Position numbers and translations under genes: made by a program
In this document: positions 21,040-29,759 of the stretch, piece by piece
How positions within the stretch are numbered: the stretch's first letter is position 1
How the letters are laid out: each line of letters begins with the position of its first letter
The notes under the pieces: model-generated
The model's database searches: none
Seen by the model: only the letters and a program-made list of their open reading frames with translations
What the model was told of the DNA's origin: nothing
Assembly: GCF_018638295.1 (NCBI RefSeq)
Contig: NZ_JABTTS010000036.1
Coordinates: 1 to 57,156 of the forward strand
Length of the DNA stretch: 57,156 nt
Direction of reading: 5' to 3'
DNA from: Streptomyces sp. CHD11
GTDB taxonomy: Bacteria; Actinomycetota; Actinomycetes; Streptomycetales; Streptomycetaceae

Positions 21040-23985
21040 TCAGCCCAGCCGGTCGAGCCGCTCACGGATCTTCTCGGCGTCCGCGTGGTCGCAGTCCGAG
21101 AAGATCGCCAGTGCCTCCGTCCAACTGCGGCGCGCCGCCTCGGGGGCCCCGGCACCCATATGGGCGTCGCCGAGATTGCCGAGGGTGTGGCCCTCCCCCC
21201 ACCGGCTCCCGATGTCCCGGTGCGTCTTGAGGGCCTGGTGGTAGTACTCGATCGCCTCCTCGTAACGGCGCAGCTCCCGGTACACGGTGCCGAGGATGTC
21301 GAGGGTGACGGCCTCGACCCAGTGGTTGTCGTGGGTACGCAGGAAGGTCAGCGCCTGCTCCAGGCAGTCGATGGCCTCGTCGTACCGGCCGAGCCGCAGC
21401 AGGGCGTCGCCCAGGTTCGACAGGGTGATGCCCTGGCCCCAGGCGTCGCCCTGGATCCGGGCGATGGCCAGCGCCCGGCGGATGTACGCAACGGCCTCGT
21501 CGAGTCGGCCGGACAGCAGGTAGATGTCCCCCAGGTTCGCGACGACCAGCGACGTACCCGTCATGTCCCCGAGTGCGCGGTAGATGTCCATCGCCTCGTG
21601 CAGGGGGGCGACGGCCTCGTCCAGGCGGCCCGAGTCGCGAAGCGCCGCGGACCGGTCCGCGAGGGCCTGGGCCTCACCCCGGCGGTCGTGGGCGGACCGG
21701 GCTGCCGCCAGTCCCGTGGCGGTGGTGTCGAGCCAGTCGTGCGTATGGCTGCGGAGGTAGAAGAACCCCCACAGGACCGCGGGCAGCCGCCAGGCGATGT
21801 CCGGCCGCCCGGACCGTGCTGCCAGGTGCACCGCGCCGACCAGGTTGCTCCGCTCGCTCTCGCACCACCCCAGCGCCTCCTCGCGCGTGGCGAACTCCAG
21901 TGGCCGGCACCCGGCGGGCGGCGGGTCGAGCGGGATCCGGTGGCGGCTCGGGGTGATGAGCGGGTAGGCGGCGTCGGTGGTGTGCAGGTAGAAGGCCAGC
22001 AGCCGTCCGACGGCCGCGTCGCGGTCCCGCGCCGACTCCTCGGCCGCGGCCCGTTCCGCGGCGTAGACGCGCAGCAGGTCGTGCAGGGTGTAACGGCCCG
22101 GGAAGTGTTCCGTGATCAGATGCGCGCGGGTGAGTTCACCGAGCCCCGCGCGGGCCTCTCTCGGCGGCAGTCCGGTGAGCGCGGCCACGGCCGGTGCCGA
22201 GATGTGCGGTCCGGAGTGCAGACCCAGCAGCCGGAACAGGCGGGCCGCCGGGGCGGAGAGCGCTTTGTACGACCAGGAGAACACGGCCCGCACGTCGGTG
22301 GTGATGTCGTCGCCCCCGACGAAGGCGTCGAGGCTGCCGTGGCTGTCCCGTACGTCGTCGGCGATGGCGCCGAGCGGGAACCCGGGGCGGGCGGCGGCGT
22401 GGGCGGCGACGATGGCCAGTGCCAGCGGCAGCCAGCCGCACCGCGCGATGATCTCGCCGGCCGCGCCCGGCTCCGCCGCCAGCCGGCCGGTGCCGAGGCG
22501 GGAGGCCAGGAGATCGAACGCCTCGGTGGGCGTCATCTGGTCCAGGGTCAGCGGCCGGGCTCCGTCCGCCGCGACCAGTCCGGCCAGTTGATTGCGGCTG
22601 GTGACGATGACCAGGGAACCCGGTGACCCGGGCAGCAGCGGGCGGACCTGTTCGGTGTCGCGGGCGTTGTCGAGCAGGATCAGCATCCGTCGCCGCGCGA
22701 GCAGGCTGCGGTACAGCGCCACCTGGGCGTCCACGTCGGCGGGAATCCGTACCGAGGGAACGCCGAGTGCCTCGAGGAAGACCCGGACGGCCTCGTCGGG
22801 TGCCATCACCGAGCCGGTCGGATCGAAGCCGCGCAGATTGATGCAGAGCTGTCCGTCGGGGAAGCGGTCGGCGACCTCGTGGGCCCAGTGCACCGCCAGG
22901 GCGGATTTGCCGATGCCGCCCATGCCGCCGATCGCGCTGATCACCAGGGTGTCCGGCGCACCGCCGTCCCCGGGCAGCAGCGCGCGGAGACGGGCCAGTT
23001 CCGCCTGTCGGCCGGCGAACGCCGGCAGATCGGCCGGCAGTTGGGCCGGGCGGGCGGCGGGGTGGTCCTGGGCGTCCGGGAGATCGCCGGCGGCCGGATG
23101 GTCGTGGGCGTCCGGGGAGTCCGGCCCGGAGGGCCCGACCGGGCCCTCCGGGCGCTCGGACCGGTCGGCGGCCGGGTACGGGTCGGCGGGTGACCGCGAG
23201 TCGGGCAGAAGCGACGGGTCGGCGGTCAGGATGCGGTCGTGCAGATCCTTCAGCGCGGTGCCCGGTTCGACGCCCAGCTCCGCCACCAGGGCGTGGCGCG
23301 TCTTCTGGTAGGCCGCCAGTGCCTCGGCCTGTCTCCCCGACCGGTACAGCGCCAGCATGAGCAGGCGGCACAGCTGCTCGCGCAGCGGATGCCGGGGGGT
23401 CAGCGAGAGCAGCTCGGGAACGACCGCGTCATGGCGTCCAAGGGTGACATCGATGTCACACCGCATCTCCAGAGCGGTGAGCCGCTGCTCGTCCAGGTAC
23501 GAACACTCCGACTCCGCCAGCGGGCCGGGCAGTCCGGCGAGGGCCGGCCCCTGCCATGCGCCGAGCGCGGTGTGCAGCAGTTCCGCGGCGGCGGACAGCT
23601 CGCCCTCGGCGCACCGCTTCTTCGCCTCCGCGACCCGCCGCTCGAACACGGCGAGGTCCAGGGCGTCCTCCGCGGTCCGGAGCAGGTAGCCGTCACCGAC
23701 GGAGACGAGGAGCTGGGGCGGCTCGCCCGGGGTCCGTCCGGCTTCCAGGATCTTGCGCAGGCGCGAGGCATAGGTCCGCAGCACCGACACGGCGGCCGCC
23801 GGCGGCTCCTCACCCCAGACGGCATGGATGAGCGCGCCGAGGGCCAGAGGACGCCCCCGGCTCAGTAACAACGCCGCGAGCATCACACGTTGCTGCGGCG
23901 ATCCGAGGTCCAGTTCCTGTTCACCGCGCCATGCCCGGACCGGTCCCAGCACGGAGAATCGAACCGTAGTTTCATCAGCAGGCAC
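21040..23985 (-). CDS. SARP-type regulator with BTAD, NB-ARC and TPR domains (AfsR-like)
   Basis: 981 aa from ATG 23985. Residues about 8-95 are an OmpR-type winged helix (FSVLGPVRAWRGEQELDLG, then a P-Q-Q-R-x-x-L-A-A-L-L-L pattern). Residues about 100-250 are the BTAD. A Pro/Asp/Gly linker is followed by an NB-ARC ATPase with Walker A GGMGGIGKSA (about 350-360) and LILLDNARD. The C-terminus (about 720-970) holds tetratricopeptide repeats such as LGDIYLLSGRLDEAV. This is the AfsR/GHNR-like STAND architecture of pathway activators in Streptomyces. No biosynthetic cluster is visible nearby. Its targets may be the flanking secreted genes. It has no GAACC/CGTTG copy. Confidence 0.92.
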   Translation of the reverse strand: MPADETTVRFSVLGPVRAWRGEQELDLGSPQQRVMLAALLLSRGRPLALGALIHAVWGEEPPAAAVSVLRTYASRLRKILEAGRTPGEPPQLLVSVGDGYLLRTAEDALDLAVFERRVAEAKKRCAEGELSAAAELLHTALGAWQGPALAGLPGPLAESECSYLDEQRLTALEMRCDIDVTLGRHDAVVPELLSLTPRHPLREQLCRLLMLALYRSGRQAEALAAYQKTRHALVAELGVEPGTALKDLHDRILTADPSLLPDSRSPADPYPAADRSERPEGPVGPSGPDSPDAHDHPAAGDLPDAQDHPAARPAQLPADLPAFAGRQAELARLRALLPGDGGAPDTLVISAIGGMGGIGKSALAVHWAHEVADRFPDGQLCINLRGFDPTGSVMAPDEAVRVFLEALGVPSVRIPADVDAQVALYRSLLARRRMLILLDNARDTEQVRPLLPGSPGSLVIVTSRNQLAGLVAADGARPLTLDQMTPTEAFDLLASRLGTGRLAAEPGAAGEIIARCGWLPLALAIVAAHAAARPGFPLGAIADDVRDSHGSLDAFVGGDDITTDVRAVFSWSYKALSAPAARLFRLLGLHSGPHISAPAVAALTGLPPREARAGLGELTRAHLITEHFPGRYTLHDLLRVYAAERAAAEESARDRDAAVGRLLAFYLHTTDAAYPLITPSRHRIPLDPPPAGCRPLEFATREEALGWCESERSNLVGAVHLAARSGRPDIAWRLPAVLWGFFYLRSHTHDWLDTTATGLAAARSAHDRRGEAQALADRSAALRDSGRLDEAVAPLHEAMDIYRALGDMTGTSLVVANLGDIYLLSGRLDEAVAYIRRALAIARIQGDAWGQGITLSNLGDALLRLGRYDEAIDCLEQALTFLRTHDNHWVEAVTLDILGTVYRELRRYEEAIEYYHQALKTHRDIGSRWGEGHTLGNLGDAHMGAGAPEAARRSWTEALAIFSDCDHADAEKIRERLDRLG

Positions 23986-24112
23986 GTTCGGACTCTATTG
24001 ACCGTCCTCCCCGCCGTAGCCACTTTGACGGAACGTGCCATTCCATCCGGAACGTCACGGTCACGGCTTATGGCGCGGTTGGTCACGGCGCCTGCGGCAG
24101 TCCCTCTCCGTT

Positions 24113-24138
24113 GAACCGTTTCCCCGCCGTTCCCGTTG
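24113..24138 (+). promoter_or_regulatory. ECF-type promoter motif for the ChW protein gene
   Basis: TT-GAACC (GAACC 24113-24117), 16 nt, CGTTG (24134-24138), followed by CG as in the 19135 copy. It lies about 70 nt before ATG 24208. Confidence 0.66.
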
Positions 24139-24207
24139 CGGTACGCGAATCCGCCGTGGCGGGACCGACCGGCCCCACACGGCCGGGAACGTCAGAAGGG
24201 AACGCGT

Positions 24208-25740
24208 ATGAGCCGGGGCGAGGAAGCGGACGAGCCCGACACGACGGGCCGCGACACCAGACCCGAGGAGGCATCCGAGCCGTCCGGCCACTTCACGGTG
24301 GTCATCTCGGGCGACGGCTCCGCCGACATCGACGGAGAGCCGGTGCCGGTGGCGGAAGGGGGGACGGTCGACACAGCGATCCTCGACCTGCTGGACGGAT
24401 ACGCACGCGACCGGGGCGCACCGGTGACGGCGGTCATCTCCGACCCCGCGGCCGGGTACACGGCCGTCGTCGAGGTCTCCCCGGACGGTTCGAGCGCCCT
24501 TCTGCGGCAGGAGGAACGGGAGGAGGCGCGACAGGAGGAGCGACAGGAGGAGCACCTCCAGGATCCGCCGTCCGGCCGTACCGGGCCATCGCCTTGGCCC
24601 CTCCCTGCCGAGGGCGGCTACGGCGACAAGGATGACGTCGACGATGACGACTACGACCGTGACCGCGACGGCCACGACGACGACCGCGATCACGACGACG
24701 ACCATGATCACGATGACGGTGACGATGACGACTACGACCGTGACCACGATGACGACGACGATGACGACGACCCCGGGGGCCCGGTCCCGGCCCGTGTCCC
24801 CGCCCAGGCCCCGCCCCCGGCCATCGCCCGCGCTGCCGTCTCACGCCAGTCCGACGACGAGTACCGTCCACCGAAACTCTTCGGCAGGCCCCTGATCGTG
24901 GGACCGGCGGCCCTCGCCGTGGCCGCCCTCGTCGTCGTTCCGCTGGTGGTCCTCGGCAGTGGCGAGTCGGACGACGAGGCCGCCACCGAGCAGCAGGCCG
25001 CCCGTTCGGCCGTCGAGCCGGCCCCCACGCCTCCACCCGGGGACTGGACGACACCCACATCGGTCCCCGGCCCCCTGCCGCCCCCCTCCGCCCCGGGGTC
25101 CACCTCACCGACGGCCGGTCCGAAGGACAAGCAGAAGGCCAAGGAGAAGGACACGCCGGACGCGCAGGGCGGCGCGCGGAGCACCGTGACCGTCACGGCA
25201 CCCGCCCCGAAGAGCACCACCGCGGCCCCCAAGAAGAAGAAGGCCCCCAAGAAGGAGACGGCCGCCACGGCGGTCGGACGCCTCGCCAGGAAGGACCCCT
25301 CCGGCCGGCACATCTGCTACCGCGCCTATGTCGCCGGACAGGGCTGGCAGAAGCCCGTGTGCGACGGCGCGGTGGCCGGTACGACCGGCCAGCACCGGAT
25401 GATCAAGGCCCTCAACATCGCGGTGTCCGGCGTGGGGGGTTCGGCCGCCAACGCCTTCGTCCACTCCCCCGGGTCGACCGACGGCCAGGGCGTGTGGAAG
25501 CCGAAGTGGACGGCCGTCGCCGCCGACGGAAAGGACAACTACATCGGCAGCACGGCAAGCGGCGCGCCGAACATGATCGCCTTCGCGGTCAACATCGGCA
25601 AGGGCCAGATCTGCCAGATCGCCCATGTCCGCAACGAAGGCTGGAAGGACAAGGGCTGCGCCGGTGCCCGCCCCGGACTGACCTCCGGCGGCTCCTGGAA
25701 CAACGACGTGTGGCTGGAGGCCGTCAGGTTCACGGTCTGA
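24208..25740 (+). CDS. Membrane protein with conserved N-domain, Asp-rich stretch and ChW-like repeats
   Basis: 510 aa from ATG 24208, with AGAAGGG upstream. Residues about 28-95 are homologous to the N-terminus of the partial protein at 1-817. A Glu/Arg block and a long Asp-rich stretch with His and Arg (about 140-195) follow, then one membrane helix (about 229-250, VGPAALAVAALVVVPLVVLG). A Pro/Thr/Lys linker precedes two ChW-like repeats (about 368-510) with the hydrophobic-W pattern: YVAGQGWQKPVCDGAVAGTT and HVRNEGWKDKGCAG. The N-domain would be cytoplasmic and the ChW repeats outside. ChW domains bind sugars or wall in clostridia. It shares the promoter motif of the T4SS-like locus. Confidence 0.82.
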   Translation: MSRGEEADEPDTTGRDTRPEEASEPSGHFTVVISGDGSADIDGEPVPVAEGGTVDTAILDLLDGYARDRGAPVTAVISDPAAGYTAVVEVSPDGSSALLRQEEREEARQEERQEEHLQDPPSGRTGPSPWPLPAEGGYGDKDDVDDDDYDRDRDGHDDDRDHDDDHDHDDGDDDDYDRDHDDDDDDDDPGGPVPARVPAQAPPPAIARAAVSRQSDDEYRPPKLFGRPLIVGPAALAVAALVVVPLVVLGSGESDDEAATEQQAARSAVEPAPTPPPGDWTTPTSVPGPLPPPSAPGSTSPTAGPKDKQKAKEKDTPDAQGGARSTVTVTAPAPKSTTAAPKKKKAPKKETAATAVGRLARKDPSGRHICYRAYVAGQGWQKPVCDGAVAGTTGQHRMIKALNIAVSGVGGSAANAFVHSPGSTDGQGVWKPKWTAVAADGKDNYIGSTASGAPNMIAFAVNIGKGQICQIAHVRNEGWKDKGCAGARPGLTSGGSWNNDVWLEAVRFTV

Positions 25741-25878
25741 GCCGCGGCAGCGTGCCGCCGCGGACGGTGGGTTGGCCGGAAGTCGGTGACGTCGGCCGGA
25801 TTACGAAGAGTCGCCGGTGTGCCGTATGGTGCCGTCGGTCATGGCCCGTAGGAACACTCACAAAGCAGGGGGACGGTC

Positions 25879-26367
25879 ATGGGCGGCGCCGCGCGCATGG
25901 GGCACACACCGTTGCCGGGAATCGGTGTGCGGTACGACCTGAACACGCGGGAGGGGCGGCGGTTGTCGGTGATCGCCCATCTCGACGGGTCCCGGACGCT
26001 GAGCGAGTACCGCGCGGACGACCCGGACGCCACCGCGATGTCCCTGCGGATGACCGCCGACGAGGCGGGCGCCGTCATCGACGCCGTGATGCCCGCCCAC
26101 CACAGCCCGAACCTGCTGGCGACGGCCGAGCTGGGACTGGTCGCCGAACGGCTCGAACTGCCGGCGATGTCCCACTGGAACGGCCGGCTGCTGGGCGACA
26201 CCCGGATGCGCACGGAGACCGGCGTGTCCGTCGTCGCCGTACTGCGCCGGACGGAGGCGATCCCCTCCCCCGGACCGGACTTCCGGCTGGCCGGCGGCGA
26301 CACCCTGATCGTGATCGGCACGCACGAGGGTGTCGGGGTCGCCGCCGGTATTCTCGGCCGGCGTTGA
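25879..26367 (+). CDS. Cation:proton antiporter regulatory subunit (KhtT-like, TrkA-C)
   Basis: 162 aa; AAGCAGGGGG precedes ATG 25879, and a second ATG at 25897 is possible. The N-terminal half contains LPGIGVRYDLNTREGRRL, typical of KhtT-type subunits. The C-terminal half is a TrkA-C (RCK-C) ligand-binding domain ending with G-G-D-T-L-I-V-I-G. These subunits sense nucleotides or cations and gate a separate antiporter. Its usual partner gene (KefB/KhtU type) is absent; instead a different antiporter lies convergent at 26500-28011, already with its own TrkA-C domain. Confidence 0.85.
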   Translation: MGGAARMGHTPLPGIGVRYDLNTREGRRLSVIAHLDGSRTLSEYRADDPDATAMSLRMTADEAGAVIDAVMPAHHSPNLLATAELGLVAERLELPAMSHWNGRLLGDTRMRTETGVSVVAVLRRTEAIPSPGPDFRLAGGDTLIVIGTHEGVGVAAGILGRR

Positions 26368-26499
26368 TCCCCCGGGCGGCCCGGTCGTAGCCCGTACGCA
26401 GGGGTTGCGGCCGGCGCCGCGGACCCACCCGGAGGAGCACGGCGGGTACGGGGGTCACACCGGGGCACGACGCGTCACCTGAGCATCGCCTTCACCCGG

Positions 26500-28011
26500 T
26501 CATCCGTCCGTGACGCTCGGCGATCCGTGTTCACCGTGCCAGCGGGCCAGTTTGCCGCTGCGTCCGACGGCCCGCAGCCGGCGTTCCGCCGCCTCGCGGG
26601 TCAGCGGGGTCGTGATGAGCAGGAGCTCGTCGCCGGAGCGGAGCACGGTGTCCTGGTCGGGTACGAGGGTGACACCGCCACGGACGATCAGGGTGACGAC
26701 GGTCGGGGGCGGCAGCCGCAGTTCGAAGACGGCGACGCCGTGCAGCCGGGACCCCTCGGGAATGCCGACGGTGAGCAGGTCGGCGTCGAGGACGTCGAGG
26801 GGCGCGGTCTCCACCTGGATCTCCCGCAGCGCGCCCGTGCGGACCAGGCCCAGGCGCCGGGCGACGGCGGGCAGGGTGGGGCCCTGGATGAGGGTGAACA
26901 TGATGACGAGGACGAACACGATGTTGAGCACCTCGCCCGCCCCCGCGACCCCCGCGACGATGGGGAACGTGGTGAGCACGATGGGCACCGCGCCGCGCAG
27001 CCCCGCCCAGGAGATGAACGTCTGCTCGCGCCAGGGGATCGGGAAGGGCAGCAGGCAGAGCACGACCGAGATCGGGCGGGCGACCAGCAGCAGGACCGAT
27101 CCGATGACGAGGGCAGGGATGATCGCGGCGGGCAGTTCGCTGGGGTCGACCAGCAGGCCGAGCATGACGAACAGGCCGATCTGGGCCAGCCAGCCGACGC
27201 CTTCGGCGAAGCTACGGGTGGCGGCGCGGTGTGGCAGCTGGGCGTTGCCCAGCACCAGGCCGGACAGGTAGGCGGCGATGATGCCGCTGGCGTTGATCGC
27301 TCCGGCGGCGGAGAAGGCGATGACGCCGAACCCGACCGTGGCCAGCGGGTACAGCCCTGTGGCGGGCAGGGCGATGTGCCGCAGCGCGGCGACGCCCAGG
27401 TAGCCGATCAGCACGCCGAGGGTGCCGCCGACCGTGAGCTGGTAGACCAGGTCGGCCACGAGCGGCCCGGGGCTGGGCAGGTCCCCTGCGGCGGTGGAGA
27501 AGACCAGGACCAGGATGATGGTCGGGGCGTCGTTGAAGCCGGACTCCGCCTCCACCAGCCCGCGCAGTTTCTGCGGCATCGGCAGGGCGCGCAGGACGGC
27601 GAACACGGCGGCGGCGTCGGTGGAGGAGACGATCGCCCCGAGCAGCAGCGCCAGCTGCCAGTCCATGCCCAGCAGGAAGTGCGCGCCGGTCGCGGTCACC
27701 GCGACCGAGAGCGCCACGCCCACGGTGGCGAGCACACTGGCGGGGGCCAGCTGGCGCCGTACGTCGTCCCACCGGGTGCTCAGACCTCCCTCGACGAGGA
27801 TCAGGCCCAGCGCCGCGGTGCCCAGCGCCTGTGCCAGCTGGGCGTCGTCGAACTCCAGACCCAGCCCGTCCTCACCGGCGACCACACCGACCGCCAGGAA
27901 CAGCAGCAGGCTCGGCAGGCCGACGCGGTGAGCGGTGCGGGCGGCGGCGATGCTGGCCAGCAGGACGGCGCCGCCGATCAGCAGCGTCACATACAGCTCG
28001 GACAACGTCAT
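26500..28011 (-). CDS. Potassium/proton antiporter (CPA1, NhaP2/CvrA-like)
   Basis: 503 aa from ATG 28011. About twelve membrane helices (residues 5-400). A conserved Asp lies in SSTDAAAVFAVLR, followed by GLVEAESGFNDAPTIIL (the FND core of CPA1 exchangers) and SWAGLRGAVPIVL. A cytoplasmic TrkA-C domain occupies about 400-485. It would exchange K+ or Na+ for protons. It overlaps no neighbour and ends 132 nt from the convergent regulatory subunit. Confidence 0.9.
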   Translation of the reverse strand: MTLSELYVTLLIGGAVLLASIAAARTAHRVGLPSLLLFLAVGVVAGEDGLGLEFDDAQLAQALGTAALGLILVEGGLSTRWDDVRRQLAPASVLATVGVALSVAVTATGAHFLLGMDWQLALLLGAIVSSTDAAAVFAVLRALPMPQKLRGLVEAESGFNDAPTIILVLVFSTAAGDLPSPGPLVADLVYQLTVGGTLGVLIGYLGVAALRHIALPATGLYPLATVGFGVIAFSAAGAINASGIIAAYLSGLVLGNAQLPHRAATRSFAEGVGWLAQIGLFVMLGLLVDPSELPAAIIPALVIGSVLLLVARPISVVLCLLPFPIPWREQTFISWAGLRGAVPIVLTTFPIVAGVAGAGEVLNIVFVLVIMFTLIQGPTLPAVARRLGLVRTGALREIQVETAPLDVLDADLLTVGIPEGSRLHGVAVFELRLPPPTVVTLIVRGGVTLVPDQDTVLRSGDELLLITTPLTREAAERRLRAVGRSGKLARWHGEHGSPSVTDG

Positions 28012-28077
28012 CGCTCGGACCCCGTGCCGCTCCCGGCGCCGCGGTCCGCTGACGCGCAGGCTGCGCGGCCGTCGCGG

Positions 28078-28371
28078 TCAGGAGTCGTGCGGCGGCCGCT
28101 CACCGCGGCACCGTTCACCGCGGTGCGGGTCGAACATCTCGCCGGCCACTCCGGCCAGGACCAGCCCGGCGGCGATGAGCAGCTCGTGAGCCAGGGCGAT
28201 GCCGGTGCCCAGCACGGCCAGCGCGACGGCGAGCAGGAGCCAGGTACGGGTGTGCCGGTACTCGCGCGGCCGGCAGGGACGGCCGTGTCCGAGGGCGCGG
28301 GCGAAGCGGGGATCCTCACGGTGCAGCCTGGCCTCGATCTCGTGCAGCCGTTTGTCGTCCGGTCCGTCCAT
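28078..28371 (-). CDS. DUF3040 small membrane protein
   Basis: 97 aa from ATG 28371, with GAGGAGACGG upstream. A short cytoplasmic helix (DDKRLHEIEARLHREDPRFA) is followed by two adjacent hydrophobic helices (about 44-60 and 63-80), the DUF3040 layout common in actinobacteria. The function is unknown. It lies 66 nt upstream of the antiporter on the same strand. Confidence 0.8.
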   Translation of the reverse strand: MDGPDDKRLHEIEARLHREDPRFARALGHGRPCRPREYRHTRTWLLLAVALAVLGTGIALAHELLIAAGLVLAGVAGEMFDPHRGERCRGERPPHDS

Positions 28372-28524
28372 CGCCGTCTCCTCGACCGCCCGCTCACGGC
28401 TGGGGTCGGCGGGGAGGCATCGTCACGGAACGCCGGGGAGTCGTCGTCGAACAGTGCTCGGAAGGTGCTGTCGCGGTCGCCGGTGTGGTGCATCTGCTCT
28501 CCTTGCGCATCCGGTGCCCCACGA

Positions 28525-28974
28525 TCACACCAGGACGAAGTAGCGCAGCCACACATACGCGGCCGCGACAGTGACGGTGACCGTGGTGACGATCAGTCCG
28601 TAGCGGCTGAACCGCCGGAAGGGGATGTCGTGGCCCTCACGCGCGCCGGTGTCGATGAGTACCACGCCGGATGCGGCTCGGTGTGCAGGACGAAGCAGGT
28701 CGTGACGCCGGTGCGTTCCGGCCCGGGGACGATCAGCATCGTGATGGGCGGCACCGTGCCGGGCAGCATCGTGATGGGCAGCAGGAAGACGACGTTCCCG
28801 TCGACGCCCGTGTTCCCGCACGAGGACGCGTGTCCGGCGCCGGACGGCCCGGTGACCGGCATCGGGACCGCGCCGGCCGCCCGGTGCGGTGGCGGCCCGG
28901 TGGACCCACTCCGTCGGGATCGGCACACGGACGGCGGCGCCGGCCTCGATCGCCGGCTGAACCGTCACGCTCAC
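28525..28974 (-). pseudogene. Frameshifted gene remnant; C-terminus resembles SLC13-type permeases
   Basis: The last 47 residues (VLIDTGAREGHDIPFRRF, RYGLIVTTVTVTVAAAY, then VWLRYF) resemble the end of SLC13-type permeases. Upstream, codon-position GC bias jumps to another frame between about 28870 and 28680 (LLPITMLPGTVPPITMLIV) and returns to the first frame towards 28974. No single frame gives a plausible protein, so the gene is probably decayed, or carries sequence errors. The start is unknown. Confidence 0.45.
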
Positions 28975-29384
28975 CGCGACACGCTCGGCGCTGACCCCAC
29001 CCTCCCGGCGGCCTCGAGCGTTCGTGCGGCGGCGGCCGAGCGGCGCGGCGGCACCAGCGGACCCGGGTCGGACATCTCGTCGGTGAGACCGGTGCGCTGC
29101 GTCGCCGCGTGCATCAGGTCGCGGGCTCCTCTCAGGGGTCCGGCAGCCCGCGCGGTCCGTTCCGCGAGCGGTCCTCTGCGGCAGGACGGGAGCGGGGCAG
29201 GCCGTTAAGTGTGTTGATCACACTCTTTCCTGTCGGAGAAGCACAGACCATCGGTGACAACACCCAAATAGGGAGGGGGTGTGACCCGTACGGATATCGC
29301 CGTACGTGGGTGTCAGCCCCGATGGCCCCGTGCGGCGGGGACCGCCGGACCGGAGCACCGTGATCACGGTCCTGCCCCCGCCGC
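28975..29384. other. Gap without a supportable gene
   Basis: 410 nt between the decayed gene and the small membrane protein. The part next to 28974 may hold more of the decayed gene. Around 29218-29300 the sequence is relatively A/T-rich (TTAAGTGTGTTGATCACACTC and nearby). TGTGTTGATCACACT contains a short palindrome (GTGTTGATCACAC) that could be an operator. I see no convincing ORF. Confidence 0.4.
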
Positions 29385-29759
29385 TCACCCGTCCGGGCCG
29401 GCGGTCGGAGACGGGGTGACGAAGCCCTCGGTGGCGGCGCCCTGGGAACCGCCGTTCTCCCCGGGCAGGGGGACCAGGGACGGAGTCACCGAGGGGCTCG
29501 GCGTCCGCGAGGGCCGGTCGGCGGGACCGGCCGGGCGCCCCGGATCGTCCTTCTCCACGACGAACAGTACGCAGGCGGCAGCCGCGGCCAGGCCGACCAG
29601 GCCGATGACGGTCCGGCGGACAGGAAAGGACCGTCCCGCCCCGGCGGGAGGGCCGGCGGGCCGCAGATGCTCCCAGTCGACACTGCCGGCCCGCGCCTCC
29701 AGGGCGTCGCGCAGGCGCTGTTCGTACGCCTCGTGGTGGTCCTGGCTGCGCCTCGTCAC
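29385..29759 (-). CDS. Small bitopic membrane protein paired with an ECF sigma factor
   Basis: 124 aa from GTG 29759, with GGAG 6 nt upstream. The cytoplasmic part (1-48) begins with a charged helix (EAYEQRLRDALEARAGSVDW). One membrane helix (about 49-67, TVIGLVGLAAAAACVLFVV) leads to a Pro/Ser/Thr-rich outer tail. It lies 284 nt downstream of the ECF sigma gene on the same strand. Position and topology suggest an anti-sigma-like or sensor protein, but it lacks a HxxxCxxC zinc motif. The gap 29760-30043 holds nothing I can support. Confidence 0.6.
   Translation of the reverse strand: MTRRSQDHHEAYEQRLRDALEARAGSVDWEHLRPAGPPAGAGRSFPVRRTVIGLVGLAAAAACVLFVVEKDDPGRPAGPADRPSRTPSPSVTPSLVPLPGENGGSQGAATEGFVTPSPTAGPDG

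Noticed and set aside
21040..23985. Nearby antibiotic biosynthetic cluster implied by the SARP-type regulator
   Set aside because: No biosynthetic enzymes (PKS, NRPS, RiPP, terpene) are encoded in the window.
26527..29208. 893-codon plus-strand ORF
   Set aside because: Gln/Asp/Gly-rich shadow of the antiporter, which has twelve helices and CPA1 motifs.
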